A DNA stretch of 6,707 nt from CAYRYU01 sp964428355 (GTDB lineage Bacteria; Muiribacteriota; Ozemobacteria; Ozemobacterales; Ozemobacteraceae). The DNA lies in NCBI GenBank assembly GCA_964428355.1, contig CAYRYU010000187.1, positions 1-6,707 of the forward strand, in the 5' to 3' direction. Position numbers and translations under genes: made by a program. The notes under the pieces are model-generated. The model was not told the DNA's origin and searched no databases. It saw nothing but the letters and a program-made list of their open reading frames with translations. Of the stretch, positions 1 to 6,246 are shown piece after piece; the stretch's first letter is position 1, and each line of letters opens with the position of its first letter.

Positions 1-165
1 AGAGCTCGCGGATCAAGGCGGGTACATCAATATCACGGCCAGGGGACGAATGCAACCCTTGCCAAGTGGGCTTTGGACGAGGGGGCATCTCTGGAACCGG
101 AATCTCCCTGGAATCCTGGGGAAAAGCTATCCCCCCCCCCCCGAAAACGCCTCGGACCAAGCGAA
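1..165. other. Left-edge stretch with no supported gene
   Basis: This stretch lies downstream of the stop codon of the minus-strand FGE-like gene. Plus-strand frames 1 and 2 stay open from the window edge to about 294 and 340, but they then run antisense through the well-supported FGE-like gene, and I recognise no domain in their translation. A minus-strand frame is open until about 33, also without recognisable content. No hairpin followed by a T-run that would mark a terminator was seen. The tail of a gene entering from the left cannot be excluded. Confidence 0.4.
131..142. repeat. Homopolymer run of 12 C
   Basis: Twelve consecutive C residues lie 24 bases beyond the stop codon of the minus-strand FGE-like gene, and read as G12 on that strand. 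The run does not interrupt the FGE-like reading frame, which ends in the usual GFRVVRNP-type tail of the family. Tracts of this length are prone to slippage in cells and to miscounting in sequencing, so any frame read across it is unreliable. Confidence 0.9.
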
Positions 166-1242
166 TCAGGGGTTCCTGACCACCCGGAAACCCGGTGCCA
201 TCGAATCCGGGCTCGGATCGGCAGCGTCCCGGCTCGCGGAGCGGATTCCCCGGGGCATGTGGTCGTACCATCCACCCCGGCAGACACGCAATGACCCCGA
301 TTCGGGACCCTGGGGATCTTCCTTGGGGGAACTTGAATAATAGGAATCGGAATAGAAATCCTGGCACCATTCCCCGACGTTCCCACACATATCGTACAAG
401 CCCCACGCATTTGGCTGCAGGGTACCCACGTCGTGCGTGGTACGGGTGGGACGCCCGCTGTTGAAATGGCACCACGCGTAGCCGTCTTCGTACTGGTCTC
501 CCCAGAAATATTCTGACGTGGTTCCAGCGCGGCAGGCATACTCCCACTCCGCTTCCGTAGGAAGCCTGTACTGGGCGTTCTCCTTCTCGGAAAGCTTCCG
601 GCAGAAGGCCTGGGCCTTGCTCCACGAAACGAAAAGGATCGGCTGGGTCGGACGCATGGGAAAGAACGGCTTCTCCTCCATCAACCCACAATATTCCTCG
701 ACCGTCACCTCCCTGGTTCCGATGTAGAAGGGACGAGTTATGGATATCTCGTGGACCGGCTGCTCGTCAGCGCTACCGGACTGGGAACCCATCAGGAACT
801 TTCCGGGTGGAACCAAAACCAGATCCATTCCGATCGAGTTGGAGATCGTTCCCCAGAGTCGGTCTGTCGGAGCGGACGAAGGAGACGAGGGTTTCACACC
901 CATTTCTAGTCTCGGAGGAAAAAGCGCGGGCGTGGAAAAGAACTTCACCAGGGCAAGGGCCAGGATCGAAAAAACGACGACTCCAACCTTCATCAACCCC
1001 TTCATGGAGAAAAGGGCTTCCGATGAATCCTTCAGGACGACAGTCGCCACTTTCGCCAGGGTCCGCGTTCCGGAATGGGGGATCCGGTCATTAACATGGA
1101 TCATGAACGCGCATTTGGGACAGGGAAATGCGCCGTCGTGAACCCCGTTCCGGTTAACCTCGACCAGGTCCTCGCAGTTCGGGCAGGGAACCCTTTCAGG
1201 AGCTTTCGGGTCGGTTGGTGCGACCCCCTCTTGATCAGTCAT
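166..1242 (-). CDS. Zinc-ribbon, membrane-anchored FGE-sulfatase (SUMF1-like) domain protein
   Basis: The predicted protein has 358 residues. Near the N-terminus are two CPxC knuckles (C20/C23 and C41/C44), a likely small zinc ribbon. A hydrophobic segment at about 84-102 is a single membrane span. Residues 139-358 form an FGE-sulfatase domain: the MDLVLVPPGKFLMGS opening, RPFYIGTREVT, the RLPTEAEWEYACRAG block (226-240), GLYDMCGNVGEWCQD (281-295), CRGGWYDH and the closing GFRVVRNP. True formylglycine-generating enzymes place two catalytic cysteines just after the RGG(S/W) motif. Here that stretch (YDHMPRGIRSASRD) has none, so formylglycine synthesis is unlikely; a binding role or another SUMF1-fold activity is possible. 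The domain probably lies outside the cytoplasm and the ribbon inside. The start at 1242 is chosen because GGAG lies 5 bases upstream and the ribbon follows at once; longer in-frame starts would overlap the divergent gene heavily. Confidence 0.9.
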   Translation of the reverse strand: MTDQEGVAPTDPKAPERVPCPNCEDLVEVNRNGVHDGAFPCPKCAFMIHVNDRIPHSGTRTLAKVATVVLKDSSEALFSMKGLMKVGVVVFSILALALVKFFSTPALFPPRLEMGVKPSSPSSAPTDRLWGTISNSIGMDLVLVPPGKFLMGSQSGSADEQPVHEISITRPFYIGTREVTVEEYCGLMEEKPFFPMRPTQPILFVSWSKAQAFCRKLSEKENAQYRLPTEAEWEYACRAGTTSEYFWGDQYEDGYAWCHFNSGRPTRTTHDVGTLQPNAWGLYDMCGNVGEWCQDFYSDSYYSSSPKEDPQGPESGSLRVCRGGWYDHMPRGIRSASRDAADPSPDSMAPGFRVVRNP

Positions 1243-1244
1243 GT

Positions 1245-1251
1245 CCTCTCC
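1245..1251 (-). promoter_or_regulatory. Shine-Dalgarno of the FGE-like gene
   Basis: On the minus strand the sequence GGAGAGG precedes ATG at 1242, with the GGAG core 5 bases from the start codon. It supports this start over the longer in-frame alternatives reaching 1560. Confidence 0.65.
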
Positions 1252-1280
1252 GGCGGGAATGTATTCGCGGATCCTGCTCC

Positions 1281-1309
1281 TGGATATCACGGGCCGATTC
1301 CGAATGCAA
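1281..1309 (-). promoter_or_regulatory. Possible promoter for the FGE-like gene
   Basis: Read on the minus strand, TTGCAT (1304-1309) and TATCCA (1281-1286) are separated by 17 bases, the classical sigma-70 spacing. The -35 matches 4 of 6 and the -10 only 3 of 6 consensus bases, so this is a weak candidate. It lies in the 91-bp region between the two divergent start codons. Confidence 0.25.
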
Positions 1310-1315
1310 TCGGGA

Positions 1316-1333
1316 TATGATAGACTTTGTGCC
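1316..1333 (+). promoter_or_regulatory. Possible -10 element with little or no leader
   Basis: TATGAT at 1316-1321 is immediately followed by TAGACT at 1321-1326. Both resemble a -10 box and end only 12 and 7 bases before the ATG at 1334. No Shine-Dalgarno precedes that ATG and no good -35 is visible. If transcription starts here the mRNA would be leaderless or nearly so. The alternative is a more upstream in-frame start (1304 or 1259). Confidence 0.3.
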
Positions 1334-2329
1334 ATGGCCACCAGAAACGGATTCCCGAGTTGGAGAAACCTCCTTCCGGCATTTTTCGCCATCCTGGCCG
1401 TTGTTGGCGGGGATTGCCGTTCCATCTCCGCGCAGCCCCTGAAAGGCTGGGATTCCATGGGCGGCCATTCCTTCCTCCAGACCGCATCGACACCCGTGAT
1501 TCTGGGTCCGGAAGTCAGGGCGGCTCCATTCGTCCCTTTCACCCTGATCGCCACGTCCACGGTCCCCCGGGAGGGTTACACCGCCGTCTGGAACTATGGG
1601 GACGGAAGCCTCTGGGAGTCCTTCGATGTACGCCCGGATTTTTCGGCGGGTTCGGTGTTCGGAGATGAGGAAACCTCCGAACCTCCCGAAAAGACGGTCC
1701 GCCAGGACCACGTTTTTCTCCGTGAGGGGCTTTTTTTCGCGTCGGTCTCGTTCTTCTCGAAGCAGGACTGCAACCCGGTGCAGGTGACCCGAATTCCTGT
1801 CCTGGTCAGGCCTTCCAGCCTATGGATCATCGAAAGCCGCGATTCCATAGTCCAACCCGTGGACACAGCGGTCCTTTCAGAAGGCCAGGTTTGCGACTGG
1901 GTCGCGACTGCCGCTGACGGCAGAATCTACGGGCACTTCAAATGGAGCGAGGAGTCCGGGGGGGAAACGAGGGTCAGGAGCGAGAAGTTCCGGTATCTCT
2001 GGGGGTTCGACTCCCAGGTCGAGAAAATCAGCCCCGGAAAGCCCCTCCAGGTGACCGCGGAGTTCGTCACGCAGGGGGATTCCCATTCCGAAAGCCCTGC
2101 CCGTGGGCGAATCACCCTGGTTTCGAGCCGTGACGGCAGGATGGTCCAGCTTCTGGAACTGGCTTTCGATCCGGACCGTCTTCCCAGGAACCGGACCGCG
2201 ACATTCTCCGCCCCGCTTCCCATCGACCCTGACGAGCACTTCGCCATACTCGTCGAGGCATTCTGCAATCCGGCCTACAAGGCCTATTTCACCTACTCGT
2301 GGAAACTCGTCCCGAACGAGGACCCATGA
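1334..2329 (+). CDS. Secreted protein with PKD-like domain
   Basis: The predicted protein has 331 residues. It begins with a signal peptide: basic residues R4 and R11, a hydrophobic core at about 13-26 and a possible signal peptidase site after SISA (residue 33). Residues about 65-160 look like a PKD/immunoglobulin-type beta-sandwich: the signature WNYGDG at 86-91, then DHVFLREGLFFASVSF (125-140) and a closing strand ending VLVRP. The rest, about 161-331, is probably beta-rich and I do not recognise it. PKD domains usually mediate protein-protein or protein-carbohydrate contacts outside the cell. The start at 1334 is chosen because it puts the signal peptide directly at the N-terminus, although no Shine-Dalgarno is present; in-frame ATGs at 1304, 1259 and 1241 are alternatives. 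The stop overlaps the next gene as ATGA, so the two proteins are probably made together. Confidence 0.75.
   Translation: MATRNGFPSWRNLLPAFFAILAVVGGDCRSISAQPLKGWDSMGGHSFLQTASTPVILGPEVRAAPFVPFTLIATSTVPREGYTAVWNYGDGSLWESFDVRPDFSAGSVFGDEETSEPPEKTVRQDHVFLREGLFFASVSFFSKQDCNPVQVTRIPVLVRPSSLWIIESRDSIVQPVDTAVLSEGQVCDWVATAADGRIYGHFKWSEESGGETRVRSEKFRYLWGFDSQVEKISPGKPLQVTAEFVTQGDSHSESPARGRITLVSSRDGRMVQLLELAFDPDRLPRNRTATFSAPLPIDPDEHFAILVEAFCNPAYKAYFTYSWKLVPNEDP
2318..2322 (+). promoter_or_regulatory. Shine-Dalgarno inside the end of the PKD gene
   Basis: GAGGA lies 3 bases before ATG at 2326, inside the last codons of the PKD gene. The in-frame GTG at 2299 has no such motif, so this site favours the ATGA-overlap start and translational coupling. 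Confidence 0.5.
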
Positions 2330-3318
2330 CAGGCCGTCGGTCCCGGTTGCTTCGAGCCGCCGTCGCACTCGTCGGAGCAGCCGTGGTGGCGTTTTTGCTC
2401 TGGTCTCCGGGAAGTTTCATCAGGGACGGCCGCCACGACCTCAGGTCGAATGCGATCTGGATCCAGCACGGTTGGCTGGGTGACGATTCATGGTTTTCCC
2501 GGAACCGAAAGGACCCGGACCGGTTTCGGAATGCGCCGGCAATCAGCGGCCTGGCGCGGCTGCTGGAGAGCCATGGGGTGAGAACCGTCTTTCCACATCT
2601 CTGCCCATGCCACCCCGACGGAACGGTCGCCCGATCGGAACCCGTCCAGGTGGAAAGGTTCCTGGACGAATTCGGGAGGTTTTCTGTTCTTCCCTGGGTC
2701 GGGGGAGTCCTGGGAACCCATGCATTTCCCGAATCGGCGGAGTGGAGATCCCGCTTTGCCTCCTCCGCTTCGGATCTCATCGCCTCTCACCCCCGCCTGG
2801 CGGGGATCCATCTCAACATCGAGCCCATGCCGAGTGGAAACATCCACTTTTTGACGCTTCTCGAAGACCTCCGTCGGTCGCTTCCGCCGGGAAAGCAAAT
2901 CTCGGTTGCGGCCTATCCCCCTCCGACGGTATTCCATCCTTTCCCTTCCGTCCATTGGGAGGAAACGTATTTCCGGGACGTGGCGCGACGGGTGGACCAG
3001 TTGGTTCCGATGATGTACGATACCGCCATCCGGATCCGGAAGCTTTTCCGCAACCTTCTTTCGGAATGGACCGTGGAGGTTCTTGCCTGGTCTGAGGGAA
3101 GGGATGTCCTGCTCGGTGTCCCCGCCTATGATGACGATGGAGTCGGGTATCACGACCCTTCCGTCGAAAATCTCGGGGAAGCCCTGCCTGGAATCCATGG
3201 AGGCCTTGGAAGCCTGGGAAGCCTCCCCGCGAACTATTCCGGAGTTGCCATCTACAGCGAATGGGAGATGGACGAACGCAAATGGAAGAGTTTCAAGACC
3301 GAGTTCGAACGACCCTGA
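2326..3318 (+). CDS. Membrane-anchored or secreted GH18/GH85-like TIM-barrel protein
   Basis: The predicted protein has 330 residues. A basic N-terminus (RRSRLLR) and hydrophobic segment 11-27 form a signal anchor or signal peptide. The rest has landmarks of a GH18-type (beta/alpha)8 barrel in the right order: LAGIHLNIEP at 158-167 (barrel strand 4), VDQLVPMMYDTA at 223-234 (compare MxYD of GH18), VLLGVPAYDDDG at 261-272 (compare the GxPxYG strand) and YSGVAIYSEWEMDE at 304-317 (strand-8 position with Trp). In GH18 the strand-4 motif is DxxDxDxE with Glu as acid; here Glu166 is kept, but the two preceding acidic positions are His162 and Asn164. Asn-x-Glu is the pair used by GH85 endo-beta-N-acetylglucosaminidases. 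An N-acetylhexosamine glycan is therefore a reasonable but unproven substrate, and a non-catalytic glycan-binding role is possible. Start 2326 gives a 4-base ATGA overlap with the PKD gene; GTG at 2299 is less likely. Confidence 0.72.
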   Translation: MTGRRSRLLRAAVALVGAAVVAFLLWSPGSFIRDGRHDLRSNAIWIQHGWLGDDSWFSRNRKDPDRFRNAPAISGLARLLESHGVRTVFPHLCPCHPDGTVARSEPVQVERFLDEFGRFSVLPWVGGVLGTHAFPESAEWRSRFASSASDLIASHPRLAGIHLNIEPMPSGNIHFLTLLEDLRRSLPPGKQISVAAYPPPTVFHPFPSVHWEETYFRDVARRVDQLVPMMYDTAIRIRKLFRNLLSEWTVEVLAWSEGRDVLLGVPAYDDDGVGYHDPSVENLGEALPGIHGGLGSLGSLPANYSGVAIYSEWEMDERKWKSFKTEFERP

Positions 3319-3330
3319 GGGGGTGAAGGA

Positions 3331-4044
3331 ATGGGTTTCAAAACCTGTTACGTGGGACATGACAACGCCTATCGCAAGATGAGGGAGCGGGGACAGCCCG
3401 GCTGGGATTCATCGGAGGAAGCCTACGGCCGATTCTTCGGCCAGTATCTCGAACTCCTGGCCTCCTGCAAGGTTCCGCTTTCGGGAAACCTTCTGGAACT
3501 CGGATGTGGAGCGGGGAACTTCACTCTCCGGTTCTCCGGGATCGGTTTTGAGGTTAACGGGATCGATATCGCCCCCACCGCTGTCGAATGGGCGAAGGAG
3601 CGGGCGCGGGAGAGCGGCCTCGAGGATCGTTTCCGGGAGGGGGATGTCCTCGACCTGAAGGAGTTCGGCGAGGGGACATTCGACCTGGTCTTCGACGGGC
3701 ACTGCCTCCACTGCATCATCGGGGACGACCGTCCCAAGCTGCTTTCTGAGGTCAGGAGGGTTCTCAAACCGGAAGGTTTTTTCCTGGTCGACACCATGTG
3801 CGGAACCCCCGAACCGGGAACCATCGAGGGTTACGACCCTGTCTCGCGGCACATACTCTGCACGGCGGACAGGTTCAAGGGATCCAGGATGGAAGGCGTT
3901 GCGCAGCGCTATATCGGCCTTCCCGATGTTCTTCTTGAAGAATTGAAAGCGGGCGGCTTCGAGATCCTGGGGCACCGGATCCGGGTCGAACCGGAAAACA
4001 AGGGTTGCGACGGGCTCATCGCCCTCGCCAGGAAGAGCTCCTGA
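3331..4044 (+). CDS. Class I SAM-dependent methyltransferase
   Basis: The 237-residue protein has the Rossmann-fold methyltransferase motifs in order: motif I LLELGCGAGNFT (54-65) binding S-adenosylmethionine, the acidic end of strand 2 in VNGIDIAP (Asp79), the EGDVLDL segment (Asp105), FDLVFDGHCLHCI (117-129) and RVLKPEGFFLVD (143-154). No signal peptide or membrane segment is seen, so it is cytoplasmic. The FDGHCLHCI segment carries paired His and Cys residues (H124, C125, H127, C128) by the active-site strand; whether they bind metal is unknown. The N-terminal 50 residues and the region after 155 probably shape the acceptor site, but the substrate cannot be read from sequence. A small metabolite or cofactor is as likely as a glycan or protein. 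The start has GAGGGGG 7 bases upstream, overlapping the stop of the preceding gene, 12 bases away; this indicates operon membership. Confidence 0.92.
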   Translation: MGFKTCYVGHDNAYRKMRERGQPGWDSSEEAYGRFFGQYLELLASCKVPLSGNLLELGCGAGNFTLRFSGIGFEVNGIDIAPTAVEWAKERARESGLEDRFREGDVLDLKEFGEGTFDLVFDGHCLHCIIGDDRPKLLSEVRRVLKPEGFFLVDTMCGTPEPGTIEGYDPVSRHILCTADRFKGSRMEGVAQRYIGLPDVLLEELKAGGFEILGHRIRVEPENKGCDGLIALARKSS

Positions 4045-4065
4045 TCGGGAGCTGGAAAAGGGGAC

Positions 4066-4089
4066 ATGAAGAAATGGGGCTTGGAATGA
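4066..4089 (+). other. Possible seven-codon leader ORF (MKKWGLE)
   Basis: An ATG at 4066 follows a purine-rich GGAAAAGGGG and is read for seven codons to TGA at 4087-4089, which overlaps the in-frame ATG at 4086 of the next gene as ATGA. This could be a short translated leader that feeds ribosomes to the ATG at 4086. It may equally be chance, with the purine-rich stretch serving the ATG at 4074. Confidence 0.15.
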
Positions 4090-5210
4090 AGGGTTCGGAT
4101 CGCTGCCATCTTCTTTTTCTGGCCGCGGCGGCCATCTTGGTTTTCCAGGCTGTCCCGTGGGCTTGGGGGGAACCCGCCTTCCCGCAGCTCGCGGAATCGC
4201 GGGTTTCGGTTCCATACGGGCGGGAGTTGAGGGAGATGGGTGATCTGGAGGAGTTCCGTCTCGACTTGTACGGAAAAGAATTCGCCATCCAGGACCTCGG
4301 GAAGGGAAGGTTGATCCTGGCTGATTCCTCCACCGGCCGAATCTCATCGGATCTGGCCTTTCCCCCCGGGATCGCTTGCCTGTTCTTTTCCCCTTCCGGA
4401 AAGGTTTTCGGCCTTGCCTCCGATTCGATCGCCGAGTTCCCGAGCCGGGCCGCGCTCCTTCTGCATTTCCAAGACCACGCCGGAGCTCCCGCCCCCGCCC
4501 GGAGAGCGTTGAAGGGAGGCCCCGATTTCTCCGGAGAGAGGAAGGACTACCAGTTTCACGTCGATCCAGAGGGGTTTACCCTCGTCTGGGACAAAGCCAA
4601 GGCCACCCTGTTCATCTTCGGGCCGGCGGGAGAGATGATCTCTTCTTATGCCTGTCAGAGCGGTTTCGTTCCAAGCGGTCGAAGGGGCTTCGTTTCGGCG
4701 TTCTTTTCGCCGGAGCATGGTTCACGACTCTGTGAATTCGGATACTTCCGGCCCGAAACCTCATCCCCAAAATCCGATTCGGACCTTTTTTCAGCCGAGA
4801 TCCAGCTTCCGGACCGCAACGAAGTCCGGGTACTCTCGTTCGACAGCACCAACAATTCAGCACTGGTGATGCTCTTTCCACCTTCGATCTCGGAGACCGC
4901 CCCCGTTCTTTCTGAAGGCGAGGCGCAAGAGCGGATGGAAAAAGGTTCGACGGATTTCACCCGGGACCCCCGTTTCGCATGGTTCATCGATCGGCAGGAC
5001 CCCTCGGCGATGTTGATGGTCCTCGCCCGGGTTGATTCAAGTGGCCGGTTGACACCTCTGGGTTCTTTCCCATTCGCCGCCACGGACGGCACTACCATCG
5101 TGGGAAGAGCGGACGTTTCGGTGCTGGTCCCTGGAATCCCGAGCGGGACGTTCGAGCTGAAATCATTGGAGATATGCCGAAAAACCCTTTCCGAGGGGAA
5201 GGGCCGGTGA
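4074..5210 (+). CDS. Secreted protein of unknown function, possibly beta-propeller-like
   Basis: I do not recognise a named family. From ATG 4074 the protein has 378 residues; ATG 4086 (374 residues) is an equally good start and both keep the signal peptide. The hydrophobic core is at about 12-29, with likely cleavage after AWG (about residue 32). The mature part is rich in short beta-strand patterns. Segments near 97-122 (FFSPSGKVFGLASDSIAEF) and 159-192 (FHVDPEGFTLVWDKAK, LFIFGPAGEMISSY) resemble blades of NHL- or WD-type propellers, with the typical 'D/SPxGxx.(V/F)..' turns, but the repeats are too degenerate to count. Four cysteines remain in the mature chain. It lies 29 bases after the methyltransferase stop, so co-transcription is likely. 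An export-linked binding or scaffold role is inference from the signal peptide alone. Confidence 0.7.
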   Translation: MGLGMKGSDRCHLLFLAAAAILVFQAVPWAWGEPAFPQLAESRVSVPYGRELREMGDLEEFRLDLYGKEFAIQDLGKGRLILADSSTGRISSDLAFPPGIACLFFSPSGKVFGLASDSIAEFPSRAALLLHFQDHAGAPAPARRALKGGPDFSGERKDYQFHVDPEGFTLVWDKAKATLFIFGPAGEMISSYACQSGFVPSGRRGFVSAFFSPEHGSRLCEFGYFRPETSSPKSDSDLFSAEIQLPDRNEVRVLSFDSTNNSALVMLFPPSISETAPVLSEGEAQERMEKGSTDFTRDPRFAWFIDRQDPSAMLMVLARVDSSGRLTPLGSFPFAATDGTTIVGRADVSVLVPGIPSGTFELKSLEICRKTLSEGKGR

Positions 5211-5247
5211 GCGAAAGGACCACGACGTCTTTTTCTGTAACCGGCCC
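5201..5247 (+). repeat. 8-bp perfect inverted repeat at gene end
   Basis: GGGCCGGT at 5201-5208 is exactly complementary to ACCGGCCC at 5240-5247, with 31 bases between. The left arm covers the last codons of the preceding gene, and the T of its TGA stop. No T-run follows the right arm, so this is not a standard rho-independent terminator. It could slow read-through or be chance in GC-rich DNA. Confidence 0.3.
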
Positions 5248-5289
5248 CCCGGCACATGACAAGAATGGGTTGAAAGCATCTCCTGACAT

Positions 5290-5296
5290 GGAGGAA
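5290..5296 (+). promoter_or_regulatory. Strong Shine-Dalgarno of the C39-like peptidase gene
   Basis: GGAGGAA ends a few bases before ATG 5302; its GGAGG core (5290-5294) is 7 bases from the start. It is the best-matching ribosome binding site of the plus-strand genes and fixes this start. Confidence 0.8.
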
Positions 5297-5301
5297 AGAT
5301 C

Positions 5302-6246
5302 ATGAAACGAATCGCAGGGTTGATGACGTTTTTCCTCATCCTGGCGCTTCTGGGCACCCCGGTGGCCCAGGGCAGAACCGGGCCCCAGGAGGTCCTGAAA
5401 AAGCACCAATTGTCGACCGGTTCCGGAACCCCGAACGCCTCAACGGCCAGTCCGGCCAAGGACCGCTTCACCCTTCGCCGGACCACGGAGGCGGAAGCCC
5501 CCACCGCCCAGGATCCCGAAAAGGTCAAAAAACTCCAGAGAGTCCTGAAAGCGAAGGGCCTCTACAAGGGGCGGATCGACGGCTGGTTCGGCCCTTATAC
5601 CCAGGCCGCGGTCATGGACTACCAGAGGGACAACAAGAGCTGGGTGAGCGGAGTTGTCGACCAAGACCTGTATGGGAGAATAGTCTCATCCGGAGCGACA
5701 TCCGAAACATCCGGATCGGGTTCGGGAAGTTCGGGCTCCACGGCTTCATCGAGGAAGACCGACTCATCCGGCTGGGTCACGGTCGATCCGATCGTCTACA
5801 AGAGGCAGCAGACGGGTTACACCTGCGGCCCGACCTCGCTTTCGATGGCATTGGCCGTTTTCGGAGTGAACCTTTCGGAATCATGGCTGGCGAACGCGGC
5901 CGGCACCTCCGGTTCGGGAACGGGCCATTCCGGCTTGTTCCAGGCGGTCGGCAAGGCCAACAAGTCATCCGGAAAAAACGTCAAAATCTGGGATCAGAAG
6001 TTCTCCTCCACCGGATGGGATGGGCTTCAGAAGTTCATCTCCGGAAACAATCCCGTCATCATCAACCTCAAGTCCTGGTTCGGCTCGTGGGGACACTACG
6101 TCATGCTTGCGGGAATCAACATGAAAACCCGTCAGGTCAAGCTCGCCGACCCTTCCGCCGGCTCCAGGGTGGTTTCCTTCAGCGAGATGGAATGGCGGAT
6201 GAAGTGGCATTCCAGCCCCAGCCTCATCCCCCTTTCCCGCTCCTAG
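5302..6246 (+). CDS. Secreted peptidoglycan-binding, C39-like cysteine peptidase
   Basis: The 314-residue protein has four parts. Residues 1-24 are a signal peptide (KR, core LMTFFLILALLG, likely cleavage after AQG). Residues about 72-127 are a peptidoglycan-binding domain of the PG_binding_1 type: VKKLQRVLKAKGLY, then the hallmark GRIDGWFGPYTQAAVMDYQ and a closing GVVDQDLYGRI. Residues about 129-157 are a Ser/Gly-rich linker. Residues about 162-310 form a papain-fold domain like the C39_2 peptidases: QQTGYTCGPTSLSMAL with Gln169/170 and nucleophile Cys175, GHYVMLAGI with His265, and KLADPS with Asp283, giving a complete Cys-His-Asp triad. It is probably exported, held at peptidoglycan by the first domain, and cuts a peptide or amide bond; the target could be the stem peptide, a wall-associated protein or a rival's wall. 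There is no ABC transporter part, unlike bacteriocin-processing C39 exporters. It starts 91 bases after the preceding gene, so it may be read through or separately transcribed. Confidence 0.88.
   Translation: MKRIAGLMTFFLILALLGTPVAQGRTGPQEVLKKHQLSTGSGTPNASTASPAKDRFTLRRTTEAEAPTAQDPEKVKKLQRVLKAKGLYKGRIDGWFGPYTQAAVMDYQRDNKSWVSGVVDQDLYGRIVSSGATSETSGSGSGSSGSTASSRKTDSSGWVTVDPIVYKRQQTGYTCGPTSLSMALAVFGVNLSESWLANAAGTSGSGTGHSGLFQAVGKANKSSGKNVKIWDQKFSSTGWDGLQKFISGNNPVIINLKSWFGSWGHYVMLAGINMKTRQVKLADPSAGSRVVSFSEMEWRMKWHSSPSLIPLSRS

Noticed and set aside
166..179. Small hairpin TCAGG-GGTT-CCTGA as terminator of the FGE-like gene
   Set aside because: The stem is only 5 bp, it includes the stop codon, and no T-run follows on the minus strand.
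1242..1560. Longer N-terminus for the FGE-like gene (in-frame start at 1560)
   Set aside because: It would overlap the divergent PKD gene by over 220 bases, adds no recognisable domain, and the start at 1242 has its own Shine-Dalgarno.
2488..3360. 290-codon open frame on the minus strand
   Set aside because: It is antisense to the GH18-like gene, its translation shows no domain and is basic and low in hydrophobic order, as expected for a shadow frame in GC-rich DNA.
3409..4347. 312-codon open frame on the minus strand
   Set aside because: It lies opposite the clearly supported methyltransferase and the start of the next gene; the translation is proline/arginine-rich without any recognisable motif.
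5201..5247. Rho-independent terminator between the propeller-like gene and the peptidase gene
   Set aside because: The 8-bp stem is perfect, but the loop is 31 bases and no T-run follows the right arm; the only T-run lies inside the loop.
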